From CAVOEB01 sp965249645 (lineage in GTDB: Bacteria > Pseudomonadota > Alphaproteobacteria > UBA828 > JAPUJA01): a stretch of 64,000 bases of DNA. Positions 9,238 through 19,011 of this stretch are shown here, piece by piece. How positions within the stretch are numbered: position 1 is the first letter of the stretch; every line of letters begins with the position of its first letter. The notes below the pieces were generated by a model, which worked only from the letters and a program-made list of their open reading frames with translations, did no database searches and was not told the DNA's origin. A program made the translations under genes and the position numbers. The stretch is from NCBI GenBank assembly GCA_965249645.1, contig CBDFML010000012.1:310001-374000 (forward strand), written 5' to 3'.

Positions 9238-10277
9238 CCGCGCTGGCCGCCGAGCCCCGCACCGCCTCCGAGTCGACCCCGCCACGCCGCCGACGTACGC
9301 GCCTCATGCTCGCGGCGCTCGCCATCTCCCTGCTCGTCCACGGTGCCGTGGCGGCGGTGTTGCTGTGGCCGGCTGCGGACCCTCGCGATTCGGCAGGGGA
9401 GGGCGCGGCCGTGGTGGTCGAGATCGTCGGCGAATCGCCGCAACCCGTTGCACTCACGCCCACGACGGCAACCCCACCGACGGTCGAGGAAGCCGCCCCC
9501 GCCGAAACCGCCATCGAACCGTCCGCGGCCCGGCCCGCCATCGTTGCAGCGCCGGCGCCGCGCACCGAACCGGAGCCCAGAGTCGAGCAGGTTGTCGAGT
9601 CGGTGGTCGAGCCGGTCGTCGAAACCCGGCGCGTCGACGAAATCGCCGCCATCGAGCCCGCCGCGGGGCCTCCGAAAGAATCCGAGCCCGCAAAGTTCGA
9701 GATCGTTGAGCTCGAACCCGAAATCCTGACGGCGGCCGTGGCTGCGACCACCTTGCCGACGCCCACGCCGAAGCCCGTGCCGGCTGCCATGCTCGCCGAG
9801 CCGGCTGTCGAGCCTGTTGCGGCTTACCCCGCCGTCGTCATCTCGGTGCCACCGGTTGGGTCTGCTGCCACGCCCGTATCCGGGCGGCCCGTCGATCAAC
9901 CCGTCGCGGCAACAGCGAGCACGACGGAGGGAGCTCTCCTGCAATTGGCGGTTGTGGAGTCGGATGCGATCTCTGCCGGCACGGCTCCGGGCACGGATCG
10001 CGCGCCTCTTTTCGACCTGCCGGAGCTCGACAACCCATGGCCCGATTATCCTCGTCTTGCGCGTCGCCGCAGCCACGAGGGCGAGGCGCTGCTCACGGTG
10101 ACGGTGCTCGCGGACGGTGCGCCCGCCGCCGTCGAGCTGCGCACCAGCAGCGGCTATGCCCTGCTTGACGAGGCCGCTCTCGACGCGGTGCGTCGCTGGC
10201 GTTTCCTGCCGGCGCTCGTGGCCGGGCGGCCGGTTCAGGCGGTGGTCAATGTCCCGGTCGTCTTCCGCCTCGAATAA
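9234..10277 (+). CDS. tonB: TonB family energy-transducing protein
   Basis: A 347-residue TonB-like protein. A basic N-terminus (RRRRTRLM) is followed by one membrane helix at about residues 26-45, then a long proline/valine/glutamate-rich periplasmic linker to about residue 255. The TonB C-terminal domain follows (YPRLARRRSHEGEALLTVTV, DEAALDAVRRWRFLPA). It couples the proton gradient to BtuB. ATG 9234 overlaps the btuD TGA; a much longer open frame upstream is a shadow over btuD. It closes the operon, and no exbB/exbD are near, so it must rely on those encoded elsewhere. Confidence 0.88.
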   Translation: MTALAAEPRTASESTPPRRRRTRLMLAALAISLLVHGAVAAVLLWPAADPRDSAGEGAAVVVEIVGESPQPVALTPTTATPPTVEEAAPAETAIEPSAARPAIVAAPAPRTEPEPRVEQVVESVVEPVVETRRVDEIAAIEPAAGPPKESEPAKFEIVELEPEILTAAVAATTLPTPTPKPVPAAMLAEPAVEPVAAYPAVVISVPPVGSAATPVSGRPVDQPVAATASTTEGALLQLAVVESDAISAGTAPGTDRAPLFDLPELDNPWPDYPRLARRRSHEGEALLTVTVLADGAPAAVELRTSSGYALLDEAALDAVRRWRFLPALVAGRPVQAVVNVPVVFRLE

Positions 10278-10370
10278 TTGGTGCCGTCCCCGCCTTGGGG
10301 CTTGGATCGACCCGTTCTGAGCGGCTATAGTCGGGGCCAACCAAACTAGGTCAGCCGAGGGGGAGACGAC

Positions 10371-11480
<1,110 letters not shown>

Positions 11481-12332
11481 ATGAGCGCCGCACCGGCCTT
11501 GCGCGAGGAGCACCGCCATTTCGGCGGCGCGACCCGCTTTTACAGTCACGCCTCCGACGCCTGCTCCGGCGAGATGCGGTTTTCCGTGTTTTCTCCGCCC
11601 CAGGCCGAGCATGGTCCTGTGCCCGTGCTCACCTACCTTTCCGGGCTGACTTGCACCGAGGTGAACTTCACCATCAAGGCGGGCGCCCAGCCCATTGCGG
11701 CCGAGCTCGGCCTGATGATCGTCGCCCCCGACACCAGCCCGCGCGACACCGGCATCGCGGACGAGGACGAGGAGTGGGATTTCGGCTCCGGCGCGGGGTT
11801 TTATTGTGACGCGACCCAGGCGCCCTGGTCGGCCCATTACCAGATGTACTCATACGTCACCCAGGAATTGCCGGCCTTCATCGTCGAGCACTTCCCGGCC
11901 GACGAGGATCGCCAGGGCGTCTTCGGCCATTCCATGGGCGGCCACGGCGCACTCGTCGCCGCATTTCGCAATCCCGATCTCTACCGCTCCTGCTCGGCCT
12001 TTGCGCCGGTCTGCAATCCGAGCCGCTGCGAGATCGGGCAAAAGGCGTTCGCTGGCTATTTGGGCCCGGATGAGGCGGCGTGGCGCGCCTACGACGCCTG
12101 TGAACTGGTCGTCGGCGCGGCGCGCGACGATCTGACTCTCCTCGTCGATCAGGGCGCGGCCGACGAGTTCAAGGACAGCCTGCTCATGCCCGACGCGTTT
12201 GTCGCGGCGTGTGAGGCGGGCGGACAGAAGCTCGAGTTCCGGCTGCAGGACGGCTACGACCACAGCTACTATTTCATTAGCAGTTTTATCGAGGATCACC
12301 TGCGCCACCATGCAGCCGTCCTCGGCGCCTGA
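11481..12332 (+). CDS. frmB: S-formylglutathione hydrolase
   Basis: A 283-residue esterase-D-type alpha/beta hydrolase which hydrolyses S-formylglutathione to formate and glutathione. Seen: the nucleophile elbow FGHSMGGHGAL, the FAPVCNPSRCEIGQKAFAGYLG block typical of the family, DQGAADEF carrying the acid, and DHSYYFISSFIEDH carrying the histidine. It begins immediately after the frmA stop (TAGATG), so it is almost certainly translated from the same message. Confidence 0.93.
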   Translation: MSAAPALREEHRHFGGATRFYSHASDACSGEMRFSVFSPPQAEHGPVPVLTYLSGLTCTEVNFTIKAGAQPIAAELGLMIVAPDTSPRDTGIADEDEEWDFGSGAGFYCDATQAPWSAHYQMYSYVTQELPAFIVEHFPADEDRQGVFGHSMGGHGALVAAFRNPDLYRSCSAFAPVCNPSRCEIGQKAFAGYLGPDEAAWRAYDACELVVGAARDDLTLLVDQGAADEFKDSLLMPDAFVAACEAGGQKLEFRLQDGYDHSYYFISSFIEDHLRHHAAVLGA

Positions 12333-12369
12333 CCGTCCCGACCGGGAAAAACTCGCAGGGGAGCAATCC

Positions 12370-13524
12370 GTGAAAAAGCCGCCCAAGGCCCTTGCCACCA
12401 AGCTTGTCCATGGCGGCACGCCTGAGCCGCGCATCGACGGCTCGGTCATCACGCCGATCTTCCAGACGGCGATGTTCGAATCCACCGGGGTCGGCGATCC
12501 GCGCGGCACACGCTACATCCGCTACAACAACACGCCCAACCAGCTGGCGCTTGGCGATGCCTTGGCCTCGCTTGAAGGCGCCGAGGCGGCGCTGGTTGCC
12601 TCGAGCGGCATGGCGGCGATTTCGACTACCCTGATGTCCCTGGTCTCGCCCGGCGATCACATGCTGGTGCTCGACAGCCTCTACGGCGGCACCTACGACC
12701 TGCTCAACGGCCTGCTCGCCCGCTACGGTGTCTCGAACACGCCGGTCTCCGCCGAGGACATCGATAGCTGGGCGGATCGTGTCACCCCCGAGACCCGCCT
12801 GGTCTACGTCGAAACCGTCACCAACCCCTTGGTTCGGGTTCCCGATCACCCCCGTATCGTCGAGTTCGCCAGGGCGCACGGCCTGGTTTCGGTGATCGAC
12901 AACACGTTTGCGACGCCCGCGAATTTCCGGCCCCCCGAGGCGGGCTACGATCTGTCGGTCCACAGCGCCACGAAATATCTCAACGGCCATTCCGACGTCG
13001 TCGCGGGCGCCGTGATCGGCCGCGCCGATCTGGTCGAGGCAGTGCGCGCCACCCAGTGGAGTCTGGGCGGTTCGCTCGATCCCCACGCCTGCTTCCTGGT
13101 TCGCCGCGGCCTGACCACGCTGGCGCTGCGCTTGCGCCAGCAGGAGGCGAACGCGCTCGCGCTGGCCCGCGCACTCGAGGCCCATTCCGCAATCTCCCGT
13201 GTGAGCTACCCCGGCCTGGAAAGCCACCCCGATCACGCCCGCGCCGCGGCCCTGCTGGACGGCTTCGGTGCGATGCTGGCGTTCGAGGTGGCGGCTGGCG
13301 AGGCGGCGGCTGAACGGTTTCTCTCCGCGCTCGAAATCCCCGTCGTGGCGCCCAGCCTGGGCGGACCCGAAACCCTCGTAACACTTCCCGTGCGCACCTC
13401 GCACGCACTGGTCCCGGAGGCCGAGCGCGAAGCACTGGGCATCACTGCGGGCCTCGTGCGCTGCTCCGTCGGGCTCGAGGACGCCGACGAACTGATCGCC
13501 GATTTCGAGGCCGCGCTTGGCTGA
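12370..13524 (+). CDS. Trans-sulfuration PLP enzyme (cystathionine beta-lyase-like)
   Basis: A 384-residue member of the Cys/Met metabolism PLP family (fold type I). The PLP lysine lies in SVHSATKYLNGHSDVV. SSGMAAISTTLMSL and DSLYGGTYDLL contact the cofactor, and IDNTFATP carries the cofactor aspartate. The C-terminal VRCSVGLEDADELIADFEAAL is typical. I chose GTG 12370 with GGGGAG seven bases upstream; the frame stays open into frmB. Cystathionine beta-lyase is the likeliest role, since LATKLVHGGTPEP resembles MetC N-termini, but gamma-lyase or O-acylhomoserine sulfhydrylase cannot be excluded. Confidence 0.8.
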   Translation: MKKPPKALATKLVHGGTPEPRIDGSVITPIFQTAMFESTGVGDPRGTRYIRYNNTPNQLALGDALASLEGAEAALVASSGMAAISTTLMSLVSPGDHMLVLDSLYGGTYDLLNGLLARYGVSNTPVSAEDIDSWADRVTPETRLVYVETVTNPLVRVPDHPRIVEFARAHGLVSVIDNTFATPANFRPPEAGYDLSVHSATKYLNGHSDVVAGAVIGRADLVEAVRATQWSLGGSLDPHACFLVRRGLTTLALRLRQQEANALALARALEAHSAISRVSYPGLESHPDHARAAALLDGFGAMLAFEVAAGEAAAERFLSALEIPVVAPSLGGPETLVTLPVRTSHALVPEAEREALGITAGLVRCSVGLEDADELIADFEAALG

Positions 13525-13634
13525 TCGTTCGGGTCTCTCTGCGCGCGCTTGTCAGGGCCCTAGCGGTGGACTACCGTGGCCGGAAATAAGCGCAACGGGC
13601 CGCATCGCGGTTATCGGATAGGGAGATAATTCAG

Positions 13635-14534
13635 ATGTCACAGGGCTGCGCCTTTATCGGCGGCGAATTCGTTCCTCTCGAAGAAGCCAAAATATCAATC
13701 TTCGACACGGGATTCCTCCACGCCGACGTCGTCTACGACGTCACAACCTCTTGGAAAGGCTGGATTTTTAAGCTTGAAGAGCATCTCAAGCGTTTCGGCG
13801 CGTCGTGTGACGGATTCCGGCTGAAAAATCCTTATTCCAACGAGGAGACCGCGAAGCTGCTTGCCGAGTGCACGCGCCGTGCCGACTGTGAAGACGCGGG
13901 CTTCATCCATATGCACGTCACTCGCGGATTTTATCCCGAGGGCTCCCGCGATCCCCGGCTCTGCGAGAACCAGTTCACCTGCTATGTGAGCCCCTATATC
14001 TGGCTGTGGGGCGAAGCGAAGAGCAAGGCCGGCATCAATCTTCACATGTCGAGCATCGAACGGATTTCGAGCAAGGCAGTAGACACCCGCTACAAGAATT
14101 TTCACTGGGCCGATCTGATCCAAAGCCAGTACGAGGCCTACGAAGCGGGCCGCGACGACGCGGTGTTGTGCGGGCCCGACGGCAATCTCTCCGAAGGGCC
14201 GGGTTTCAACATTTTCGTCGTCAAAAACGGCGCGGCGGCGACGCCCGACGCAAACTGCCTGCTTGGCATCTCGCGCCAGACCGCCCTTGAACTGTGCGAG
14301 ATCGAGGGAATCCCCTGCGAGATCCGTAAGGTCCATCCCGATGAGCTGCGCAACGCCGACGAGGCGTTCGCTACCTCGTCCGCCGGCGGCGTGCTGCCGG
14401 TCACGGCGATCGACGACAAGCCGCTGGGCAACGGGGCGCCGGGCATGATCTCCAGTCAGTTGCACAACAGTTATTGGACACGACGCGACGAGGGCTGGAA
14501 AGGCACGAAGATCAGCGACCTGCTCGATAGCTGA
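13635..14534 (+). CDS. Class IV PLP aminotransferase, (R)-amine transaminase-like
   Basis: A 299-residue fold-type IV aminotransferase, the family of IlvE, D-amino acid transaminase and (R)-selective amine transaminases. The N-terminal block FLHADVVYDVTTSW, the EEHLKRFGASCDGFRLKNP segment and the lysine region YKNFHWADLIQSQYEAY, then LSEGPGFNIFVVKNG, match the (R)-amine transaminase pattern more closely than IlvE, as I recall those sequences. SSAGGVLPVT near the C-terminus binds the cofactor phosphate. ATG is preceded by GGGAGATAATTCAG. It is followed by a semialdehyde dehydrogenase 85 bp on, suggesting transamination of an amine then oxidation of the resulting aldehyde. Substrate unknown. 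Confidence 0.8.
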   Translation: MSQGCAFIGGEFVPLEEAKISIFDTGFLHADVVYDVTTSWKGWIFKLEEHLKRFGASCDGFRLKNPYSNEETAKLLAECTRRADCEDAGFIHMHVTRGFYPEGSRDPRLCENQFTCYVSPYIWLWGEAKSKAGINLHMSSIERISSKAVDTRYKNFHWADLIQSQYEAYEAGRDDAVLCGPDGNLSEGPGFNIFVVKNGAAATPDANCLLGISRQTALELCEIEGIPCEIRKVHPDELRNADEAFATSSAGGVLPVTAIDDKPLGNGAPGMISSQLHNSYWTRRDEGWKGTKISDLLDS

Positions 14535-14619
14535 GCCCCGCGCAGAGCGACGAGATGAAAATATATGCGGTGGCGCGCGGCACGCGCCCTTCGCCGCATG
14601 TCTAATGGGAGATAAACAA

Positions 14620-16086
14620 ATGAGCGCGTTGACCCTGAAAGATTCGAGCCTGTTTCGCCAGCAATGCTATATCGGCGGTGAATGGCAGGACGCCGATTCC
14701 GGCGAAACCATCGACGTCACAAACCCGGCCGACGGATCGGTTCTGGGCACGGTGCCCAAAATGGGCGGCGTCGAAACCCGCCGTGCGATCGACGCGGCCA
14801 ACGCAGCCTATCCGGCGTGGCGCGCAAAATCGGCCAAGGGGCGCAGTGTCATATTACGCAACTGGTACGAGCTGATGATGGCGAACCAGGAAGACCTCGC
14901 CGTCATCATGACCGCCGAGCAGGGCAAGCCGTTGACCGAGGCAAAGGGCGAAATTGCCTATGCCGCGGGCTTCCTCGACTGGTTTGCCGAAGAGGCGCGC
15001 AGGGTTTACGGCGAGACCATTCCCGCGCCGCAGGCCGACCGGCGCATCGTCGTGACCAAGGAGCCCGTCGGCGTAACGGCGGCGATCACACCGTGGAATT
15101 TTCCGACCGCCATGATCACCCGCAAGGCGGGCCCCGCACTGGCGGCCGGCTGTCCGATGGTTATCAAGCCCGCGACCGCAACGCCCTATTCGGCGCTGGC
15201 GTTGTGCGAGCTGGCCGAGCGCGCCGGGATTCCTGCGGGCCTCGTTTCCGTAGTAACCGGCGCGTCCGGCGCGATCGGCGGCGAGCTCACCTCGAATCCC
15301 ATCGTGCGCAAGCTGACCTTCACCGGCTCCACCGAGGTCGGCAAGAAGCTGATCGAGCAGTGCGCGAGCACCGTCAAGAAGGTCTCGATGGAGTTGGGCG
15401 GCAACGCGCCCTTCATCGTGTTCGACGATGCCGATATCGACGCTGCCATCGTTGGGGCGATGCAGTCGAAATACCGCAACACCGGCCAGACCTGCGTCTG
15501 CGCCAACCGCTTTCTCGTCCAGGACGGCGTTTATGACAAGTTCGCCGACGCCTTCGCCAAGACGGCGTCGAAGCTCAAGGTAGCCCCCGGCCTCGAGGGC
15601 GGCTCCGAGCAGGGGCCGATGATCGACATGGCGGGCGTCGAGAAGGTCGAGGAGCATATCGAGGACGCGGTCTCGAAGGGCGCGACGATCGCGACCGGCG
15701 GCAAACGCCACGCCCTGGGCGGCACCTTCTTCGAGCCCACCGTGCTCACCGGGGTCGATACTCAGATGAAGGTTGCGCGCGAAGAAACCTTCGGCCCGGT
15801 CGCACCGCTTTTCCGTTTCGAGGACGAGGGCGAGGCGATCCGGCTCGCCAACGACACCGAGTTCGGTCTCGCAGCCTATTTCTACAGCCGCGACATCGGC
15901 AAGGTCTGGCGGGTCGCCGAAGCGCTTGAATACGGCATTGTCGGCGTCAATGTCGGCATCATCTCGGCGCCCGAGGCCCCGTTCGGCGGCATGAAGGAAT
16001 CAGGCATCGGCCGCGAGGGCAGCCATCACGGCATCGACGAGTTCCTCGAGGTCAAGTACCACTGCGTTGGCGGGCTGGATAGCTGA
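14620..16086 (+). CDS. gabD: NAD(P)-dependent succinate-semialdehyde dehydrogenase
   Basis: A 488-residue aldehyde dehydrogenase of the GabD type. Seen: PWNFPTAMITRKAGPALAAG, cofactor motif FTGSTEVGKKLI, catalytic Glu in SMELGGNAPFIVF, catalytic Cys in NTGQTCVCANRF (the CVCAN form is usual in SSADH), and the ETFGPVAPLFRF and PFGGMKESGIGREG blocks. ATG 14620 has GGGAGA upstream; an in-frame ATG 15 bases earlier overlaps that site. It sits between an aminotransferase and glutathione reductase. The true substrate may be a semialdehyde produced by the upstream transaminase rather than the GABA product. Confidence 0.87.
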   Translation: MSALTLKDSSLFRQQCYIGGEWQDADSGETIDVTNPADGSVLGTVPKMGGVETRRAIDAANAAYPAWRAKSAKGRSVILRNWYELMMANQEDLAVIMTAEQGKPLTEAKGEIAYAAGFLDWFAEEARRVYGETIPAPQADRRIVVTKEPVGVTAAITPWNFPTAMITRKAGPALAAGCPMVIKPATATPYSALALCELAERAGIPAGLVSVVTGASGAIGGELTSNPIVRKLTFTGSTEVGKKLIEQCASTVKKVSMELGGNAPFIVFDDADIDAAIVGAMQSKYRNTGQTCVCANRFLVQDGVYDKFADAFAKTASKLKVAPGLEGGSEQGPMIDMAGVEKVEEHIEDAVSKGATIATGGKRHALGGTFFEPTVLTGVDTQMKVAREETFGPVAPLFRFEDEGEAIRLANDTEFGLAAYFYSRDIGKVWRVAEALEYGIVGVNVGIISAPEAPFGGMKESGIGREGSHHGIDEFLEVKYHCVGGLDS

Positions 16087-16148
16087 CGCCATCCGAGCAC
16101 ACAAATTGGGCTGCCTGGACGGCCCGGTGCTAGCCCGAAAGGCAGATC

Positions 16149-17513
16149 ATGGCCAGCTACGATTTCGACCTCTTCGTCTTCGGCGCGGGCTCCGGGGGCG
16201 TCGCCGGCGGGCGGCGCGCGGGGTCTTACGGCTCGCGGGTTGCGATCTGCGAGGAAGGCCGCATCGGCGGCACCTGTGTCAACCGGGGCTGCATACCCAA
16301 GAAGATGCTGGTCTACGCCTCGCACTTCCACGACGAGTTCGACGACGCCGCCAACTTCGGCTGGACCGTGGGCGAAAGCCGCCACGACTGGGCGGTGATG
16401 ATGGTCAATATCAACGCCGAGCTTGATCGGTTGAACGGCGTCTATAACGGCCTGCTCGAGGCCGCGAACGTCACCTACCTGCCCGAGCATGGCGACCTCG
16501 TCGATCCCCACACCATCCGGGTGGGCGAAAAAACCTACACCGCCGAAACCATCTGGATTGCCACGGGCGGCGGGCCCGCCGTGCCGGAAATTCCCGGCAT
16601 CGAGCACGCGATGACCTCGAACGAAGCATTCTTGCTCGATAAAAGGCCGGACAACATCGTCATCGTGGGCGGCGGTTATATCGCCTGCGAGTTCGCCGGC
16701 ATCTTTAACGGTCTGGGTGTGAAGACTACGCAGCTTTATCGCGGCGAGTTGTTCCTGCGCGGTTTCGACGACGATATCCGCGCCTGCCTGGCCGAGGAAA
16801 TGCGCAACAACGGGGTCGATCTGCGCTTCGAAGACAATGTCGAGGCGATCGAAAAATCCGGCGACCGGCTGATCGCCCACACCACCCGGGGTGAGCGGCT
16901 CGAAACCGACCAGGTCATGTTTGCCACCGGGCGTGCGCCCAACACCCATGGCATCGGCCTCATCGAGGCGGGCGTCGAGATCAACAAGAAGGGCGCGGTC
17001 GTGGTCGATCAATGGTCGCGCACCAATGTCGAAAATATCTACGCCATCGGCGATTGCACGGATCGGGTGAACCTTACGCCCGTGGCTATCCACGAGGGCC
17101 GCTGCCTGGCCGAAACCCTCTACAACGACAACCCCCAGGCGCCCGATCACCGCGACGTGCCCACTGCCGTGTTTACCCAGCCCGAGATCGGTACGGCGGG
17201 CATGAGCGAGGCCGAGGCCCGGGCGGAGTACGCTGACGTGAAGATCTTCCGCGCCGTATTCCGTCCGCTCAAAAACATCATCACGAAGCGCGGTGAGAAA
17301 ACCCTGATAAAACTGATAGTCGAGCCTGCGAGCGATCGGGTGGTGGGTTGTCACATGGTGGGGCCGGGCGCGGCGGAGATCGCCCAGATTCTCGGCGTCT
17401 GCGTCAAGGCAGGCGTGACCAAAGCCCAGTTCGACGCCACCATGGCGATCCACCCGACCTCGGCGGAAGAGTTCGTGACACTTTACGAACCCGTGGCGCA
17501 AGCCACGGAATAG
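16149..17513 (+). CDS. gor: Glutathione-disulfide reductase
   Basis: A 454-residue pyridine-nucleotide disulfide oxidoreductase that regenerates glutathione. FAD motif GAGSGGVAGGRRAGSYG is at residues 12-28, the redox pair is Cys43-Cys48 in GGTCVNRGCIPKK, the second Rossmann motif is IVGGGYIACEFAGIF, and YAIGDCTDR binds FAD. The dimer interface ends with MAIHPTSAEEFVTL, carrying the active His-Glu. It fits the glutathione-dependent formaldehyde genes 5 kb upstream. Trypanothione or mercuric reductases are excluded by length and motif set. Confidence 0.92.
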   Translation: MASYDFDLFVFGAGSGGVAGGRRAGSYGSRVAICEEGRIGGTCVNRGCIPKKMLVYASHFHDEFDDAANFGWTVGESRHDWAVMMVNINAELDRLNGVYNGLLEAANVTYLPEHGDLVDPHTIRVGEKTYTAETIWIATGGGPAVPEIPGIEHAMTSNEAFLLDKRPDNIVIVGGGYIACEFAGIFNGLGVKTTQLYRGELFLRGFDDDIRACLAEEMRNNGVDLRFEDNVEAIEKSGDRLIAHTTRGERLETDQVMFATGRAPNTHGIGLIEAGVEINKKGAVVVDQWSRTNVENIYAIGDCTDRVNLTPVAIHEGRCLAETLYNDNPQAPDHRDVPTAVFTQPEIGTAGMSEAEARAEYADVKIFRAVFRPLKNIITKRGEKTLIKLIVEPASDRVVGCHMVGPGAAEIAQILGVCVKAGVTKAQFDATMAIHPTSAEEFVTLYEPVAQATE

Positions 17514-17552
17514 GCTGGAAAATTCGCTAATTTGCGCGTATATCCAATCGCC

Positions 17553-18953
17553 ATGTCAAAGAAAGCCATATCCTCGCCGGGGGCTTGGAACCCGGACAGC
17601 TGGCGCGCGCGCCCGATATTGCAGCAGCCCGACTGGCCTGTGGATGCACTTGCCGTTGCCGAGAGCGAGCTGCGCAACTCGCCGCCTCTCGTCTTCGCGG
17701 GCGAGGCGCGCCGTTTGCGCGCGCGCCTCGCCGAGGTTGCCGAGGGTCGCGCCTTCCTGCTCCAGGGTGGCGATTGCGCCGAGAGCTTCGCCGAGTTTCA
17801 CGCCGATAATATCCGCGACACCTTCCGGGTCCTGCTCCAGATGGCCATCGTGCTCACCTTCGGGGCGGCCTGCCCGGTGGTGAAGGTCGGTCGGCTCGCT
17901 GGCCAGTTCGCCAAGCCCCGCTCGACGGACATGGAAGAGAAAGATGGTGTGTCGCTGCCCTCCTATCGCGGCGACATGGTCAACGCGATGGAGTTCACCG
18001 CCGAGGCGCGCAATCCCGATCCCACGCGTCTGTTGCGCGGCTACGGCCAGTCCGCGGCCACCCTTAACCTGCTGCGTGCGTTCTCCCAGGGCGGCTATGC
18101 CGACCTGCATGAGATGCACCGCTGGAATCTGGGTTTCGTCGCGCGCAGCGCGCAGGGCGCCGAATACGAAGACCTCGCCGACCGGCTGTCGGAGACGTTG
18201 AGCTTCATGGCCGCTTGCGGGCTCGACTCCGAGACCACGCCGCAGATCCGCGAGACCGAGTTCCATACCTGCCACGAGGCACTTCTGTTGCAGTACGAAG
18301 AGGCGCTGACCCGTGTCGATTCCACCACCGGCGACTGGTACGACTGCTCCGCCCACATGCTCTGGGTGGGCGATCGCACGCGCCAGCCCGATGGCGCTCA
18401 TATCGAGTTTCTGCGGGGCATCGGCAACCCGGTGGGCATGAAGGCCGGGCCGAGCATGACGCCCGACGAACTCTTGCGGCTTATCGATATCCTCAACCCC
18501 GAGAACGAGGCGGGCCGTCTCACGGTGATCTGCCGGTTCGGCGCCGGGAAGGTCGAGGAGATGCTGCCGCCGTTGGTTCGCGCGGTCGAGGCGGAGGGGC
18601 GCAGAATCGTGTGGGCCTGCGATCCCATGCACGGCAACACGGTCAAGGCGTCGTCGGGCTACAAGACGCGCCAGTTCGACAGGATTTTGGACGAGGTGCG
18701 CGGTTTCTTCGCCGTTCACCGGGCCGAGGGCACCCACGCCGGCGGCGTGCATTTCGAAATGACCGGGCAGGATGTCACCGAATGTGTTGGCGGCGCCCAG
18801 GCCATTACCGAAGACGCTCTGGCTGCCCGCTACCACACCCATTGTGATCCTCGGCTCAACGGCTCTCAGGCCCTTGAACTCGCGTTCCTGATCGCTGACG
18901 TGCTCAAGAAGGAGCGCACCGGCCAGAACGCGCGGGTGCGCGCGGCCTCGTAG
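17553..18953 (+). CDS. aroG: 3-deoxy-7-phosphoheptulonate synthase, class II
   Basis: A 466-residue class II (plant/AroA-II) DAHP synthase, the first step of the shikimate pathway. Diagnostic runs are ARPILQQPDWPV at the N-terminus, FLLQGGDCAESF with the metal-site Cys, VVKVGRLAGQFAKPRS, LPSYRGDMVNA, CSAHMLWVGDRTRQ, RIVWACDPMHGNT and GGVHFEMTGQDVTECVGG. ATG 17553 gives the usual N-terminus; a TTG 21 bases upstream is in frame but not needed. It begins about 40 bases after gor. The symbol is used loosely; class II enzymes are unrelated to E. coli AroG in sequence. Confidence 0.93.
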   Translation: MSKKAISSPGAWNPDSWRARPILQQPDWPVDALAVAESELRNSPPLVFAGEARRLRARLAEVAEGRAFLLQGGDCAESFAEFHADNIRDTFRVLLQMAIVLTFGAACPVVKVGRLAGQFAKPRSTDMEEKDGVSLPSYRGDMVNAMEFTAEARNPDPTRLLRGYGQSAATLNLLRAFSQGGYADLHEMHRWNLGFVARSAQGAEYEDLADRLSETLSFMAACGLDSETTPQIRETEFHTCHEALLLQYEEALTRVDSTTGDWYDCSAHMLWVGDRTRQPDGAHIEFLRGIGNPVGMKAGPSMTPDELLRLIDILNPENEAGRLTVICRFGAGKVEEMLPPLVRAVEAEGRRIVWACDPMHGNTVKASSGYKTRQFDRILDEVRGFFAVHRAEGTHAGGVHFEMTGQDVTECVGGAQAITEDALAARYHTHCDPRLNGSQALELAFLIADVLKKERTGQNARVRAAS

Positions 18954-19011
18954 GCAGCGTGGCGGGCGTCGTGCCCGCCCGCATCAGAACCCCCCGATCG
19001 GGACAACACCC

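Noticed and set aside
12199..12369. An N-terminal extension of the PLP lyase into frmB
   Set aside because: The extension reads frmB out of frame; the GTG at 12370 with GGGGAG gives the usual family N-terminus.
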